Shown in pieces: positions 1 to 7,742 of a stretch of DNA of 64,000 nt (its first letter is position 1; each line of letters starts with the position of its first letter). The stretch comes from Xestospongia bergquistia (taxonomy: Eukaryota > Porifera > Demospongiae > Haplosclerida > Petrosiidae). The position numbers and the translations under genes were made by a program. The stretch spans positions 2,431,501 through 2,495,500 of the forward strand of contig OZ014425.1 of assembly GCA_963965975.1 (NCBI GenBank), written 5' to 3'. The notes under the pieces are model-generated. The model was not told the origin of the DNA. It did no database searches and worked only from the letters and a program-made list of their open reading frames with translations.

Positions 1-2
1 TG

Positions 3-266
3 CAGGTTTCGCCTAATCCACATTCGCCTACATTATTTTTAATACAGTATGGTTATGTTGACCATCTTAGATGTAACTACTCTGATCACGTTCCACAGGA
101 ACCAGTCGAAGATTGGTATATATCAGACGAGTTCACTCCAAATCCAGATCCTCCTGCAGTTCAAATTGATATACCACCACTTGCACAAATTCGTCCTGTT
201 GCTGTTCGCCATTCTACTTATGTACCTCGACCTGTTGATTGTTTTGCACCCCTGCATCAAGCTTGA
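3..266 (+). CDS. C-terminal tail of a Ty3/gypsy-like polyprotein (5' partial)
   Basis: The frame is open from the window edge for 87 codons and stops at TGA 264-266. The product is proline-rich and ends in a basic stretch (VRHSTYVPRPVD) close to the 'RRSTRVRRPxDR' tail often seen at the end of Ty3/gypsy integrase regions. The stop is followed at once by a purine run (265-276) and then TGTGATAAC, the order expected for pol end, polypurine tract and 3' LTR. No catalytic integrase or reverse transcriptase motif lies inside the window, so the assignment rests on this tail and the downstream layout. A fortuitous open frame next to an LTR is the alternative. Confidence 0.45.
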   Translation, partial: QVSPNPHSPTLFLIQYGYVDHLRCNYSDHVPQEPVEDWYISDEFTPNPDPPAVQIDIPPLAQIRPVAVRHSTYVPRPVDCFAPLHQA

Positions 267-1054
267 GAGGGTAGAATGTGATAACTAGGGATATTCCAGA
301 TGAGCACATGTATATATTGTGTGAGCACATTTTCAGTTGTTTATATTTGTTGTTTTATGTTGAATCTATCCCGGCCAGGTTACAACCCAGATACTGGTAT
401 TGGAGAAAACAAAAGGAAGTATATTTACAGGAAAGTGATAGCTCCTTGTTAAGCAGGTAATAATGCTTAAAAATGAAAAGTGGCATAACATGTAAGTATT
501 ACTAGAAATGCTTTATAAGATAACTACTGTATACATATATAGTGTTGTCATGTTCGTTAGGGCATAATATGAGCTATTTACATGGTAAAATTATATCATA
601 ATAAAACGTTATATAGATAACAACATAATATGAGGTACGTCACTTTGTAATATTATAATATGGATAGTAATGTAATACATGAAATTGTAAACCCTATTTC
701 TCTAAATTTGCTACTGAAATTTTGATGCCTTTTTCCAAATATTATTGGGGCCAAAAATATGCCTAATTAATCTCTTTTTTCTTATAATTTTTGTTACTGA
801 AAATATGCAAAATCTTAACAAATTCAGTGAATTTTAAGCCCTTTTTTTCAAAATTTTGCCACTATCAATTTTTAAGTATTTTTTAGAAGTATAGTTTGCA
901 ATCAAAATGCACAAGTATTTAAGCACTTCCTTTTAAATGTAAGTCCTTTTGTAACTATTTTCAACTCCAAAAATACAACAAAATTTTAACCCCTACCTCC
1001 CTAAATTTGACACCGAAAAGGAATTTTTACCGATTTTATCTAATTTCCTTTTGT
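145..1054 (+). mobile_element. LTR-retrotransposon 3' end, copy 1 (pol tail, polypurine tract, LTR-like sequence)
   Basis: The unit begins in the pol tail and has a purine-rich tract at 265-276. LTR-like sequence starts with TGTGATAAC at 277. Large parts recur in the next unit at 1,058-1,620, including the stretch with 'ATTCCAGATGAGC' and 'TGTTCGTTAGGGC'. The 3' limit of the LTR is not clear because no matching terminal CA or tRNA primer site could be placed. The rest is AT-rich and non-coding. Confidence 0.5.
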
Positions 1055-1057
1055 TCA

Positions 1058-1620
1058 AGATCCCCCTGCAGTTCGAGCTGATACCTCAACCAGTTGATCA
1101 TTTTGCTTGAGAGGGGAAATGTGATAACTATGAATATTCCAGATGAGCGCATGTATATATTGTGTAAGCACATGTTCAGTAGTTTTTTCTTTTATATTTG
1201 TTGTTGTATGTTGAATCTGTCTTGGCTAGGTTACAAAAAAGACACTGGTATTTGGAAGTATATTTACAGAAAAGTGGCATGTTCGTTAGGGCGTAATATG
1301 AGGTAGTTATATGGCAAAATTATATTATAATAAAACGTTATATAGATAACAACATAAAATGAGGTACGTTATGTTGTAATATCATAATATTGGGTAGTAA
1401 TATAATCCGTGAAATTGTAAATCCTATTTCTCTAAATTTGTTACAGAAAACAAGTGAATTTTGACTTTTTGCAAGTATTATTGGCACCAAATTATACCAA
1501 ACTATATGTTACTTTTAACTATTTTCGACTCCAAAAATGCAACGAAATTTTAACCCCTATCTCCCTAAATTTGTCACCCAAATAAAGGAATTTTTAATGT
1601 TTTTTTCTAATTTAATTTTG
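1058..1620 (+). mobile_element. LTR-retrotransposon 3' end, copy 2 (shortened)
   Basis: This is a diverged, shortened tandem copy of the preceding unit. It has the same pol-tail start (GATCCYCCTGCAGTTC), a purine tract at 1,109-1,119, and LTR-like sequence from TGTGATAAC at 1,120. It lacks part of the pol tail and roughly 110 bp that lie near 460-550 in copy 1. Its pol frame is broken. The head-to-tail order suggests duplication of an already truncated element rather than two insertions. Confidence 0.5.
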
Positions 1621-1935
1621 CAAAACTATATGTGAAAATTGAACATCTTGTGCATAAAATACACAATTTTAAAAGTGTGCCCTTACTTTTTTGGCACAAA
1701 GGTGTCTAAATATCTATACTTTGGTCACCCAAACACATAGAAAAAGAGAAAAGATGCAATTTTGGCCCAAAAGGTTTTCAAAAAGTCTTTTAAATTATGA
1801 GTATTTTCAGAGGTTAAAATGCATGTATTTTTTCATCAAAAAAATTTTAAAAGATGTCTTCAAAATTCATGAATTTTTGTGGTAATATCGGATTAAAATT
1901 TGCGTATTTTTCGCACCACAAAGGGGATAAAATAG
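1621..1935. other. AT-rich non-coding stretch with recurrent 'TTTTGGCAC'-like words
   Basis: No gene is supported. The stretch is dominated by A and T runs punctuated by TTTTTTGGCACAAA, TTTTGGCCCAAAA and TTTTTCGCACCACA. The same texture and words recur at 7,130-7,420, so this is probably a decayed dispersed repeat. The 64-codon open frame at 1,691-1,885 looks like chance. Confidence 0.4.
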
Positions 1936-1946
1936 ACGTAAAATAC

Positions 1947-2132
1947 ACCTAAACCATGAACCCTAAATACTAACATTATAACATAAACCCAAACCTGAAA
2001 CGAGAATTTCTAAATCACTAAACCCTAACTTCTAAACCCTAAACTTGAAAACCTAAACCCTAAACCTTAAATCCTAAAGCCAAAATGGTAAACACTAAAT
2101 TTTAAAAACTAAACTCTAAACCAAAAACCTAC
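1947..2132. repeat. Degenerate interstitial telomere-like repeat (CCCTAAA/CCCTAA type)
   Basis: Words such as AACCCTAAAC, AACCCTAACTT, ACCTAAACCCTAAACC and ATCCTAAAG occur every seven or so bases over about 185 bp. Many units are mutated (CCTTAAAT, CCAAAAT), so the tract is old and interstitial. The spacing fits a seven-base CCCTAAA unit as well as the six-base animal CCCTAA. Which one it descends from cannot be decided by eye. Confidence 0.55.
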
Positions 2133-2137
2133 AACTA

Positions 2138-2430
2138 GATGTAGCTCGATTTAATGACACTCATTCAGATGTTCATATCATTTCAGATGTTACCAGAATA
2201 TTTTATGGAGATAATGAATGTGTTGCTGTATGAAGGTTTCATACAGTCCAGAATGTTTGCAAGCGCCGAAATTTGCAGAGAAAGTTGAAGCAGTCATCAA
2301 GTATTCATCTCGAGAAGTTAGAATGATTACAGAAGCAGAGACAACAGAGCAACATAGAATGATTACAGAAGCAGAGACACTAGAGCAACATAGTTTAACA
2401 ATGTATACATTTACATTGGATCATGCCTGA
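2138..2430 (+). pseudogene. Coding-like fragment of unknown family, apparently frameshifted
   Basis: Not recognised. Following an AG at 2,136-2,137, a 31-codon open stretch (DVARFNDTHSDVHI...FYGDNECVAV) runs to TGA at 2,231. A second frame is open through 2,245-2,427 (SPECLQAPKFAEKVEAVIKY..., ending TMYTFTLDHA). Both have balanced protein-like composition unlike the AT-rich surroundings, so they may be one exon broken by a frameshift. The second part contains a perfect-length 36-bp tandem duplication. It lies just upstream of the papain-like exons and could belong to the same decayed gene. Confidence 0.3.
2320..2391 (+). repeat. 36-bp tandem duplication, two copies, in frame
   Basis: Two adjacent 36-bp copies (2,320-2,355 and 2,356-2,391) encode RMITEAETTEQH and RMITEAETLEQH. 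They differ at only a couple of bases, so the duplication is more recent than the surrounding decay and preserved the frame. Confidence 0.85.
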
Positions 2431-2629
2431 AAAAAGAGTTAGGAGTTTTGCTAGCAAATCCAATTCATTTACATCCTGATACATTTCATCATGCTTTGCC
2501 ACTCATTACCTCCTGTAGCTACTGGTGCTCCACCTTTAATATCTCAGATAGCGTTAGTCCTCAGTAATATAATTCACATGATCATTCGTTACATTAGACC
2601 TTCACCTGATTTTTCCACAAAGGCATATA

Positions 2630-3361
2630 ATGAAATTTGTAACTGGAGATAATTTGTTTCAGGGACGACAAGTTCTGGAGCAATTATTAAATATTTGTTG
2701 GAGCTGTTTTTTCACACGTTGGATTGGTAAGTAAATATGTTTAGTTGTGTAGATATTTGAAATATATATATATATATATATATATTACGACCTCCATATT
2801 CCACTTGGGTTGGGAGTCCAGTACTAATAAGGTGGGGCTTGTTAATGTTGATATGGGAACAGTCCATAAAGGAGTGGAAGTTTTCCCTCTAAAGAACAAA
2901 ATTTTCTCTGGCTGGTATGATCGTGTTGCAATTTATCAATTAACAGGAGCAACGACAAGTAATGTGTGAGATATGTTGAAGGTTAGCTACCGAAATAATT
3001 AATTAAAATTTTTATTTACATTTTAAGTTGGTAAGAAGCTTCAAGGAAGACCGTATGAAAGAGACAAATAGATTTGATTGTCTGCAGTAAATGTAAATGT
3101 TAATGATGAATACTTGGAATTTCTCAAAAACTACAAAGATAACTTCAGTTCATTAATTTGTACTGAACTTGTTGCTCATGTATATCAGGAACTTAAACTA
3201 ATTGGTGAGTTTAACAATAGTCACAATGAAACACACTTCCACTTTTCATAGATACAACCAAACTGTCAGATGAATTCAGTCCTGATGATTTTTCCAGTAA
3301 TTGTACATTGAAACTGAACTTTGGACATATTATATCAATATTAAACAATAATATCCATTAA
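2630..3361 (+). pseudogene. Decayed multi-exon gene for a permuted papain-like hydrolase (YiiX/YaeF-type)
   Basis: Four exon-like pieces follow the order of the permuted papain-like YiiX/YaeF family. Piece 1 (2,630-2,726) gives KFVTGD, SGTTSSGAIIKYL and SHVGL, the histidine motif, before donor GTAAGT at 2,727. Piece 2 (about 2,788-2,958) gives GWESST and later GWYDRVAIYQL, with a weak donor GTAATG. Piece 3 (3,028-3,204) gives GRPYERD and ICTELVAHVYQELKL, carrying the candidate catalytic cysteine, before donor GTGAGT. Piece 4 (3,252-3,361) gives DEFSPDDFSSN and a TAA stop. Known relatives are cysteine hydrolases or amidases; the His and Cys motifs are seen, the activity is inferred. Breaks: a frame slip after GDNLF, another in the T-run at 2,707-2,712, and in-frame TAG (3,069) and TGA (3,075). 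A (TA)n run lies in the first intron. A real gene with sequencing indels is possible, but the two stops argue for decay. Confidence 0.55.
2762..2785. repeat. (TA)n microsatellite
   Basis: This is an uninterrupted TA dinucleotide run of about 24 bp inside the presumed first intron of the papain-like pseudogene. Confidence 0.9.
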
Positions 3362-3394
3362 GTGAAAAAAGGTTGATGTTTAGTTTAGAAGCTA

Positions 3395-3927
3395 TTGCAT
3401 TGTATTTTAAAAGTTATCATAAAACAGATAGAGCCACAAATAACTTTGTATCTCCATCAATTATTTTCAATATTGATTAGTCAACTTAACTTGTGCCCAA
3501 CAGTCAATAGACTATTTGATGGTTGTGAATTCTTCTTTATAGGTCTGTCTCCCAAGCATCAACCCTTGAAGAATTTGCACACTAAATTAGTACAGTTGCT
3601 GGTGAATAATAACAAGAAAATGAAACCATTAGATGAAAGTGATGCTCTACTAAGTGTTATCCTTTCCATGCTCTTCCTGATCAATTTTTACAACTAGTCA
3701 TGCTTTCATTGTGTCAGGAATTACCTGTTCAAAAAGAATCAAGTTCGCATCTTTGGAAGTACCTTTGGAAGTTTGTCACATTTCAAAGTCGTTGCTTTTT
3801 AGTCCTAATAAGTTCATTATCTGACATACTTCTTTTCTTAGTTGACAGGCGTGGCAAATTAACTGTAATCACGCCCATGGGCGGCTACTTTTCCAATAAT
3901 GCTTTTTCAACAATAGCAACGATTTAA
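3395..3927 (+). pseudogene. Coding-like region of unknown family, two frames
   Basis: Not recognised. The first open frame (to 3,697) contains a protein-like part from about 3,541 (GLSPKHQPLKNLHTKLVQLL, then MKPLDESDALLS), preceded by a possible acceptor (TTCTTCTTTATAG). A second frame overlaps its end and stays open through 3,927, with HALPDQFLQLVMLSLCQELP and HLWKYLWKF. The switch near 3,655 suggests one frameshifted coding unit rich in leucine helices. The tail of the second frame (SLSDILLFLVDRRGKL) may be non-coding. There is no motif strong enough to name a function. Confidence 0.25.
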
Positions 3928-3930
3928 AAG

Positions 3931-4371
3931 CTTACTCTAGTGTGACAGGGTAGGTAGGTTGATGTTGCTACATAACAACAAGAAAAGCCATAAAAGCCAT
4001 AAAATGGATGCTCAACTCTGTAGTATGCTACGAACACTTAATGATCAACATACAGTTGATCTCTTTGTTGTGTGGGGAGTCTGTTGATACTTTGTTCTAA
4101 GCCAAACAATGTAAACTAGTGCACAACAAAGGGTTTCTTTGACACACCTCACTATCACTTCCTGTTAATTTATTTGGGTGGAGTTAACTTTCAATTGGGA
4201 AAGAAAGCAAGGTAAGTTTTCTTTCTTGTAATAATATTACTGTTTTGCCTGCCATTTCTTTGCTGATAGTATTATAAACTTAAAGTGAAACTTGTAATCT
4301 TCCTTTTGGATGATTTATAACTAGGTGAATATAGTATCTTCTATAAAGACCCATTGCTAAACACACCACTA
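3931..4371. other. Unassigned non-coding stretch
   Basis: No gene or repeat family is recognised. The only structure noted is a short inverted repeat, CTTTGTTGTG near 4,063 and CACAACAAAG near 4,122, which could fold as a weak hairpin. Confidence 0.4.
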
Positions 4372-4690
4372 ACGCGCACACACACACACACACACAAACA
4401 CAGAAAGGAAGAGACGTATGTCCATGTAGAGACAACATACAGTCAGGGAATATATTAAAACTGATTGGTAGTGTATGTATAATGTAAGTGCATATACACA
4501 CAGAGAGGAAAAGAAGCATGTATGTATAGACACAATACACAGTCAGGCAAAGTGGAGCAATATATTATAATACACATACACAGAGACAGTTAGAGAAGCG
4601 TGTACATAGACACAACACACAGTATGGCAAAGTGAAACAATACATTATAATTGATTACTGATGTAAGTATAATGTAAGTGTGTGTGTTTT
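4372..4690. repeat. (CA)n microsatellite grading into a three-unit degenerate minisatellite
   Basis: A CA run (about 4,375-4,396) leads into three diverged units beginning near 4,389, 4,494 and 4,569. Each has an ACACAGAGA-like start, a 'GAAGCRTGT' segment, 'GACACAAYACACAGT' and an AAT-rich end. The first and third units share the ending ATGTAAGTATAATGTAAGTG. Unit lengths differ (about 75-120 bp). The minus-strand open frame over this stretch is a by-product of the repeat. Confidence 0.6.
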
Positions 4691-4708
4691 CTTGTTATCA
4701 GGAATAGA

Positions 4709-4710
4709 TA

Positions 4711-4751
<41 letters not shown>

Positions 4752-4754
4752 TAT
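4709..4754. repeat. (TA)n microsatellite
   Basis: A TA dinucleotide run of about 46 bp is broken by one TG step in the middle. It follows the CA-rich minisatellite. Confidence 0.9.
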
Positions 4755-4756
4755 GT

Positions 4757-5149
4757 AATTATAATTAAATATATATAATCTAGTAGATTAACTTAGACTT
4801 AACTTAGATTGACCCCACCCATGTATTGATTGTAGTCCTCTATCATCACAGGTTTAATGATTTCTTCAACACCAGTGTGAAGTCTTGCATTTTTCTTCTT
4901 AACAATCTTATTGAAATCGTATATGATCAAATTGGACTATCGTAAGGCCATTTGGAACGATTCATGACAATGTATATACATATTATTATACAAGCGTACA
5001 TAAAGTCTAGACACAAAGATTGTTATTGATGTATATGAGGATGATTCTTAGTATTCATAATGTAATTTGGTATGGTATGGTAATCTTTAAAAAATGGGAG
5101 TACATACAAATGAGTTTTACAAATGTTACATTGGTACTGTTTTTGTGAT
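4757..5149. other. Unassigned non-coding stretch
   Basis: This is AT-rich DNA between the microsatellites and the end of the piggyBac pseudogene. No protein-like frame or repeat family was recognised. Given its position it could include the 3' non-coding end of the piggyBac element, but no TTAA duplication or terminal inverted repeat was placed. Confidence 0.35.
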
Positions 5150-6060
5150 CTTTTTTTCCTCGGGCCTTGCATACTTTAGACTGGGACGTACTCCATAAGG
5201 TGTATCTTTTTGAACAGGTTCTGGAAATCCATGTTCGCTCAATCTCATTGGAAGTACTGTTGTTGAGGCAATGTGCCTTCTGTCAACTGGTTATTTATGA
5301 CCGTCTAGTATCCGGCAGCCAATGTGTGGTAAAGTTTTTCAGCAACTATATTGTGCAAAATATTGGTGTTAACAATGGATACATCAAATAAGTGAAATAA
5401 TACTTTCTTCCACTACTTGCCTGACCTGCGTACATATCCATAATATAGTAGGAGTTGATTGCACTTGTCGACTCCGCCCATATCGTATTGTATTCTTCAA
5501 CTACTTTTGCCACGTCTACTCCTCCATCTACTGCTCTGGTTCTCCTCCGCTTATCTATCATATTTTCATTATGCAAGGTTGATAACACGTGTACCACTAG
5601 CTTGTCAGACCACTTCGGACACGAAAATCCATCTGTTGCATAATAAGAATAGACTTAACCTACATCTTACATTTTAGGCTAACGTAAGTACAGTTGATTG
5701 TTACTTTTTACCATTTGTTAATTTTGCTAATTGAAATTCTCTACTCAATCCCTTCTGATTCAGCGAAAAGTGTATATTGGTACACACATGATATCCACTT
5801 ATTGATAAAGGAGACATGAGATCACTTTGTACGCTAGCCCTTGCTCAGGGACACCATCTTCTCTTTTCCTGTATGACTCGTAAACAACCATTATAGTAAG
5901 TATAATATCCCATTTAGTGGGCTTCTTGAGCATGTACTAGAACCACGAGAGTCTTCCTTTGTGTCCAATGATACTCTCATCAACAGCAATTTCTCTATTG
6001 GGAATATAAACCAACTAGAATGACTCGTTAAGCTGATCAAGATTTCATCAATAATTCAAA
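5150..6060 (-). pseudogene. piggyBac-type transposase pseudogene (DDE core and C-terminal part)
   Basis: Minus-strand translations match the order of piggyBac (DDE_Tnp_1_7) transposases. Near 5,940-6,020 is YIPNREIAVDESIIGHKGRL, with the first catalytic Asp codon at 5,981-5,979, then KKPTKWD. Near 5,800-5,830 is GLAYKVISCLLY. The 5,346-5,640 region gives FSCPKWSDKLVVHVLSTLHN, VVEEYNT and RKYYFTYLMYPLL. Next, at about 5,250-5,345 in another frame, comes AEKLYHTLAAGY...NNQLTEGTLPQQQYFQ, then HGFPEPVQKDTPYGVRPSL to about 5,150. Several in-frame stops (for example in the VDIMC and RRD stretch) and at least two frame changes show it is dead. The aligned block covers roughly the C-terminal 60 percent of a usual 550-600 aa protein. 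Enzymes of this family cut and paste DNA at TTAA sites; TIRs and TSD were not found. Confidence 0.75.
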
Positions 6061-6654
6061 CCTTCTGCATGATATGACTGACTATATCACTATGAAATGA
6101 CCATTTGCTGCTCCAGTATGATCTACAAATAAGTAAGTTGTACAGGAAATTCACAAATTTTTAGGGCTTCCTAATAAAATTACAATTACAAGTAAGTGTA
6201 ATAAATAAAACTTGCAATTCATATCAATCTATTTCCTTGGTTATAATGAATACCTCACAGACAGATATCTAACTAGTCCCTTTGTAATTATTATGGCTAG
6301 TAATGGGTCAACTTCCTCATGCTTTATCAGATTTCTACTCCAGTCATGACCAAGAGCGTTGGGATGATTATGCATGTAAGATTCAATTTGACACAGGATA
6401 GGTAGCTGTTTCCACAAAGATCAAATCTTTTACTGCTGATGAAAAGTACAGATTGAAGAAAGCAAGTGGTGGTTTTTGGTTATATCAAGAGTAAGCCCAG
6501 GTGATGCAGTAAATGGATGAACTATAAAGTTACTTTGCTATTATTGGTAGTCTTTAGTTAACTATAGGTAGGCTAGCTGTAGCAGTAGTGCTAGTACTGG
6601 GCAAAGCTGTTGCTGGAGAGGTGGCAACCAATGGATGAACTACAATAATTATTA
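6061..6654. other. Mostly unassigned DNA with short coding-like fragments
   Basis: If the piggyBac copy was full length, its N-terminal catalytic approach should lie here on the minus strand, but I cannot trace it. On the plus strand two short protein-like stretches occur: MGQLPHALSDFYSSHDQERW from ATG 6,303, and STKIKSFTADEKYRLKKASG (about 6,409-6,470) continuing to a GTAAGC donor-like site. They may be exons of an unknown gene or chance. Neither is named. Confidence 0.25.
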
Positions 6655-6942
6655 TTATTTTGTACATGTGTGTAAAATCATCTTATCCGTGGGTGTAGGT
6701 GGAGCTAGGAAACTGCTTCTTGTTGGTAAAGGTGGAGCTGAAGAGTTACATTTTAGTACAAAGCTTTCAGAAGTCAGCCTTGCTAGTAAATGGCTTTGCA
6801 AAAGATCTGTCAGTGCTTCTTCTTCATCAATGTAGCTGTAGAAATCACTGTCTGAATAGTCACTTTCAGCACCATCAATACACTGTAAAATGAGGTCTGG
6901 GTCAGAAGGCAACTGTATAAACCTTCTGCTTGTCAATGCCAT
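6655..6942 (-). CDS. Hypothetical 95-aa protein, possibly the acidic N-terminus of the piggyBac copy
   Basis: The frame starts at ATG 6,942 and is open for 95 codons. Residues 23-45 are strongly acidic (DGAESDYSDSDFYSYIDEEE). piggyBac transposases commonly begin with a disordered acidic segment of this kind, and this frame lies upstream of and on the same strand as the piggyBac DDE fragment, in a different frame. No fold or catalytic motif is visible, so the link is positional inference. The proline-rich end (SSAPPLPTRSSFLAPPTPT) may already be non-coding. An independent small exon is the alternative. Confidence 0.3.
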   Translation of the reverse strand: MALTSRRFIQLPSDPDLILQCIDGAESDYSDSDFYSYIDEEEALTDLLQSHLLARLTSESFVLKCNSSAPPLPTRSSFLAPPTPTDKMILHTCTK

Positions 6943-6966
6943 GACGCTTTAGCCATGTTGATAGCT

Positions 6967-7290
6967 TTACAAACCAGTGATTGCAATCATATTCACGTTC
7001 TTGCTTTCGAAAAACAGTCCAGGTGCCTCGGTAATAGTTACTGTGCAAAATTGTGATTCCACCCACTCAATAATTGCATCCGCCTGCTCATAATTACGCA
7101 ACCACCCGTTAAAGGGTTCACATAAATACCTGTTCCTTTTTTTAGCAAAATGGGTTTTCAAATATCGGCATTTTGGGCACCTAAAAAAATTAGCAAAAGG
7201 ATTTAAAACATGTGCAATTTTCGCACTAAAATGCTTTTTAAAGAGGCTGTGACAACTGACACATTTTGCTGCCAAAAAAGTTTTAAACAA
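6967..7290 (-). other. Uncharacterised open frame of doubtful coding status
   Basis: 107 codons are open on the minus strand. The first half lies in the A/T-run repeat texture of 7,130-7,290 and is probably meaningless. The second half (about 6,970-7,130; FNGWLRNYEQADAIIEWVES, then EAPGLFFESKNVN) is more protein-like but matches no family I recognise. It may be a decayed exon. Confidence 0.2.
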
Positions 7291-7429
7291 GGGTTAAAAC
7301 ACATATTTTTGGCACAAAAAAAATTAGGACTTGTATATTTTGGCACCAAAAACATAGAAAAAAGTTTTTAAAAAACTGCAATTTCCACAAAAAATATACA
7401 CATTAAAATATACATTTTAGCAATAGAAG
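7130..7429. repeat. AT-rich dispersed repeat with 'TTTTGGCAC' words (second occurrence)
   Basis: Runs of A and T are punctuated by TTTTGGGCACC, TTTTCGCACT, TTTTTGGCACAAAA and TTTTGGCACCAAAAACATAG. The texture is the same as 1,621-1,935, including the shared word ACATAGAAAAA, so both stretches probably come from one decayed repeat family. It directly borders the satellite. Confidence 0.4.
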
Positions 7430-7742
7430 ACTCTATTCCAGTTAATAGACTAAATGTCTTTAAGCCTTTATTGCAAATAGTTTGCAGTGGTAAGTATAAA
7501 CCCATTAGTGTAAGTAGTTCGCATTGTTAAGTTTACCAAAATACTGTAAACCCTAACAATCCTTTAAATTAAAGAGTTTCAAGATTTAATGGAAATGAAC
7601 TTAATAAAGAGTCAATTGCAGTTTATTGAGTTATACTCTCTGAGTCCTTTAACCTAGGCAGTTTAATTAAAAAATGTTCACTGCTGTTCATTTAGTTAGT
7701 TTCTTTAAGTCCTTTAGTCTAAGCACTTTGCATTTTATTGAG
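7430..7742 (+). repeat. Diverged outermost satellite monomers, forward orientation
   Basis: Words of the 143-bp satellite are recognisable in forward orientation: GAGTCCTTTAACCTAGGCAGTTTA near 7,642, and TTTAGTTAGT followed by CTTTAAGTCCTTTAGTC near 7,691-7,720. Long stretches match poorly. This is the most eroded edge of the array. Confidence 0.6.

Noticed and set aside
4280..4540. Cysteine/valine-rich minus-strand protein
   Set aside because: It is the translation of the CA/TG microsatellite and minisatellite.
5167..5677. Plus-strand open frames at 5,167-5,391, 5,455-5,643 and 5,459-5,677
   Set aside because: They are antisense to the piggyBac pseudogene, whose minus-strand reading has recognisable family motifs.
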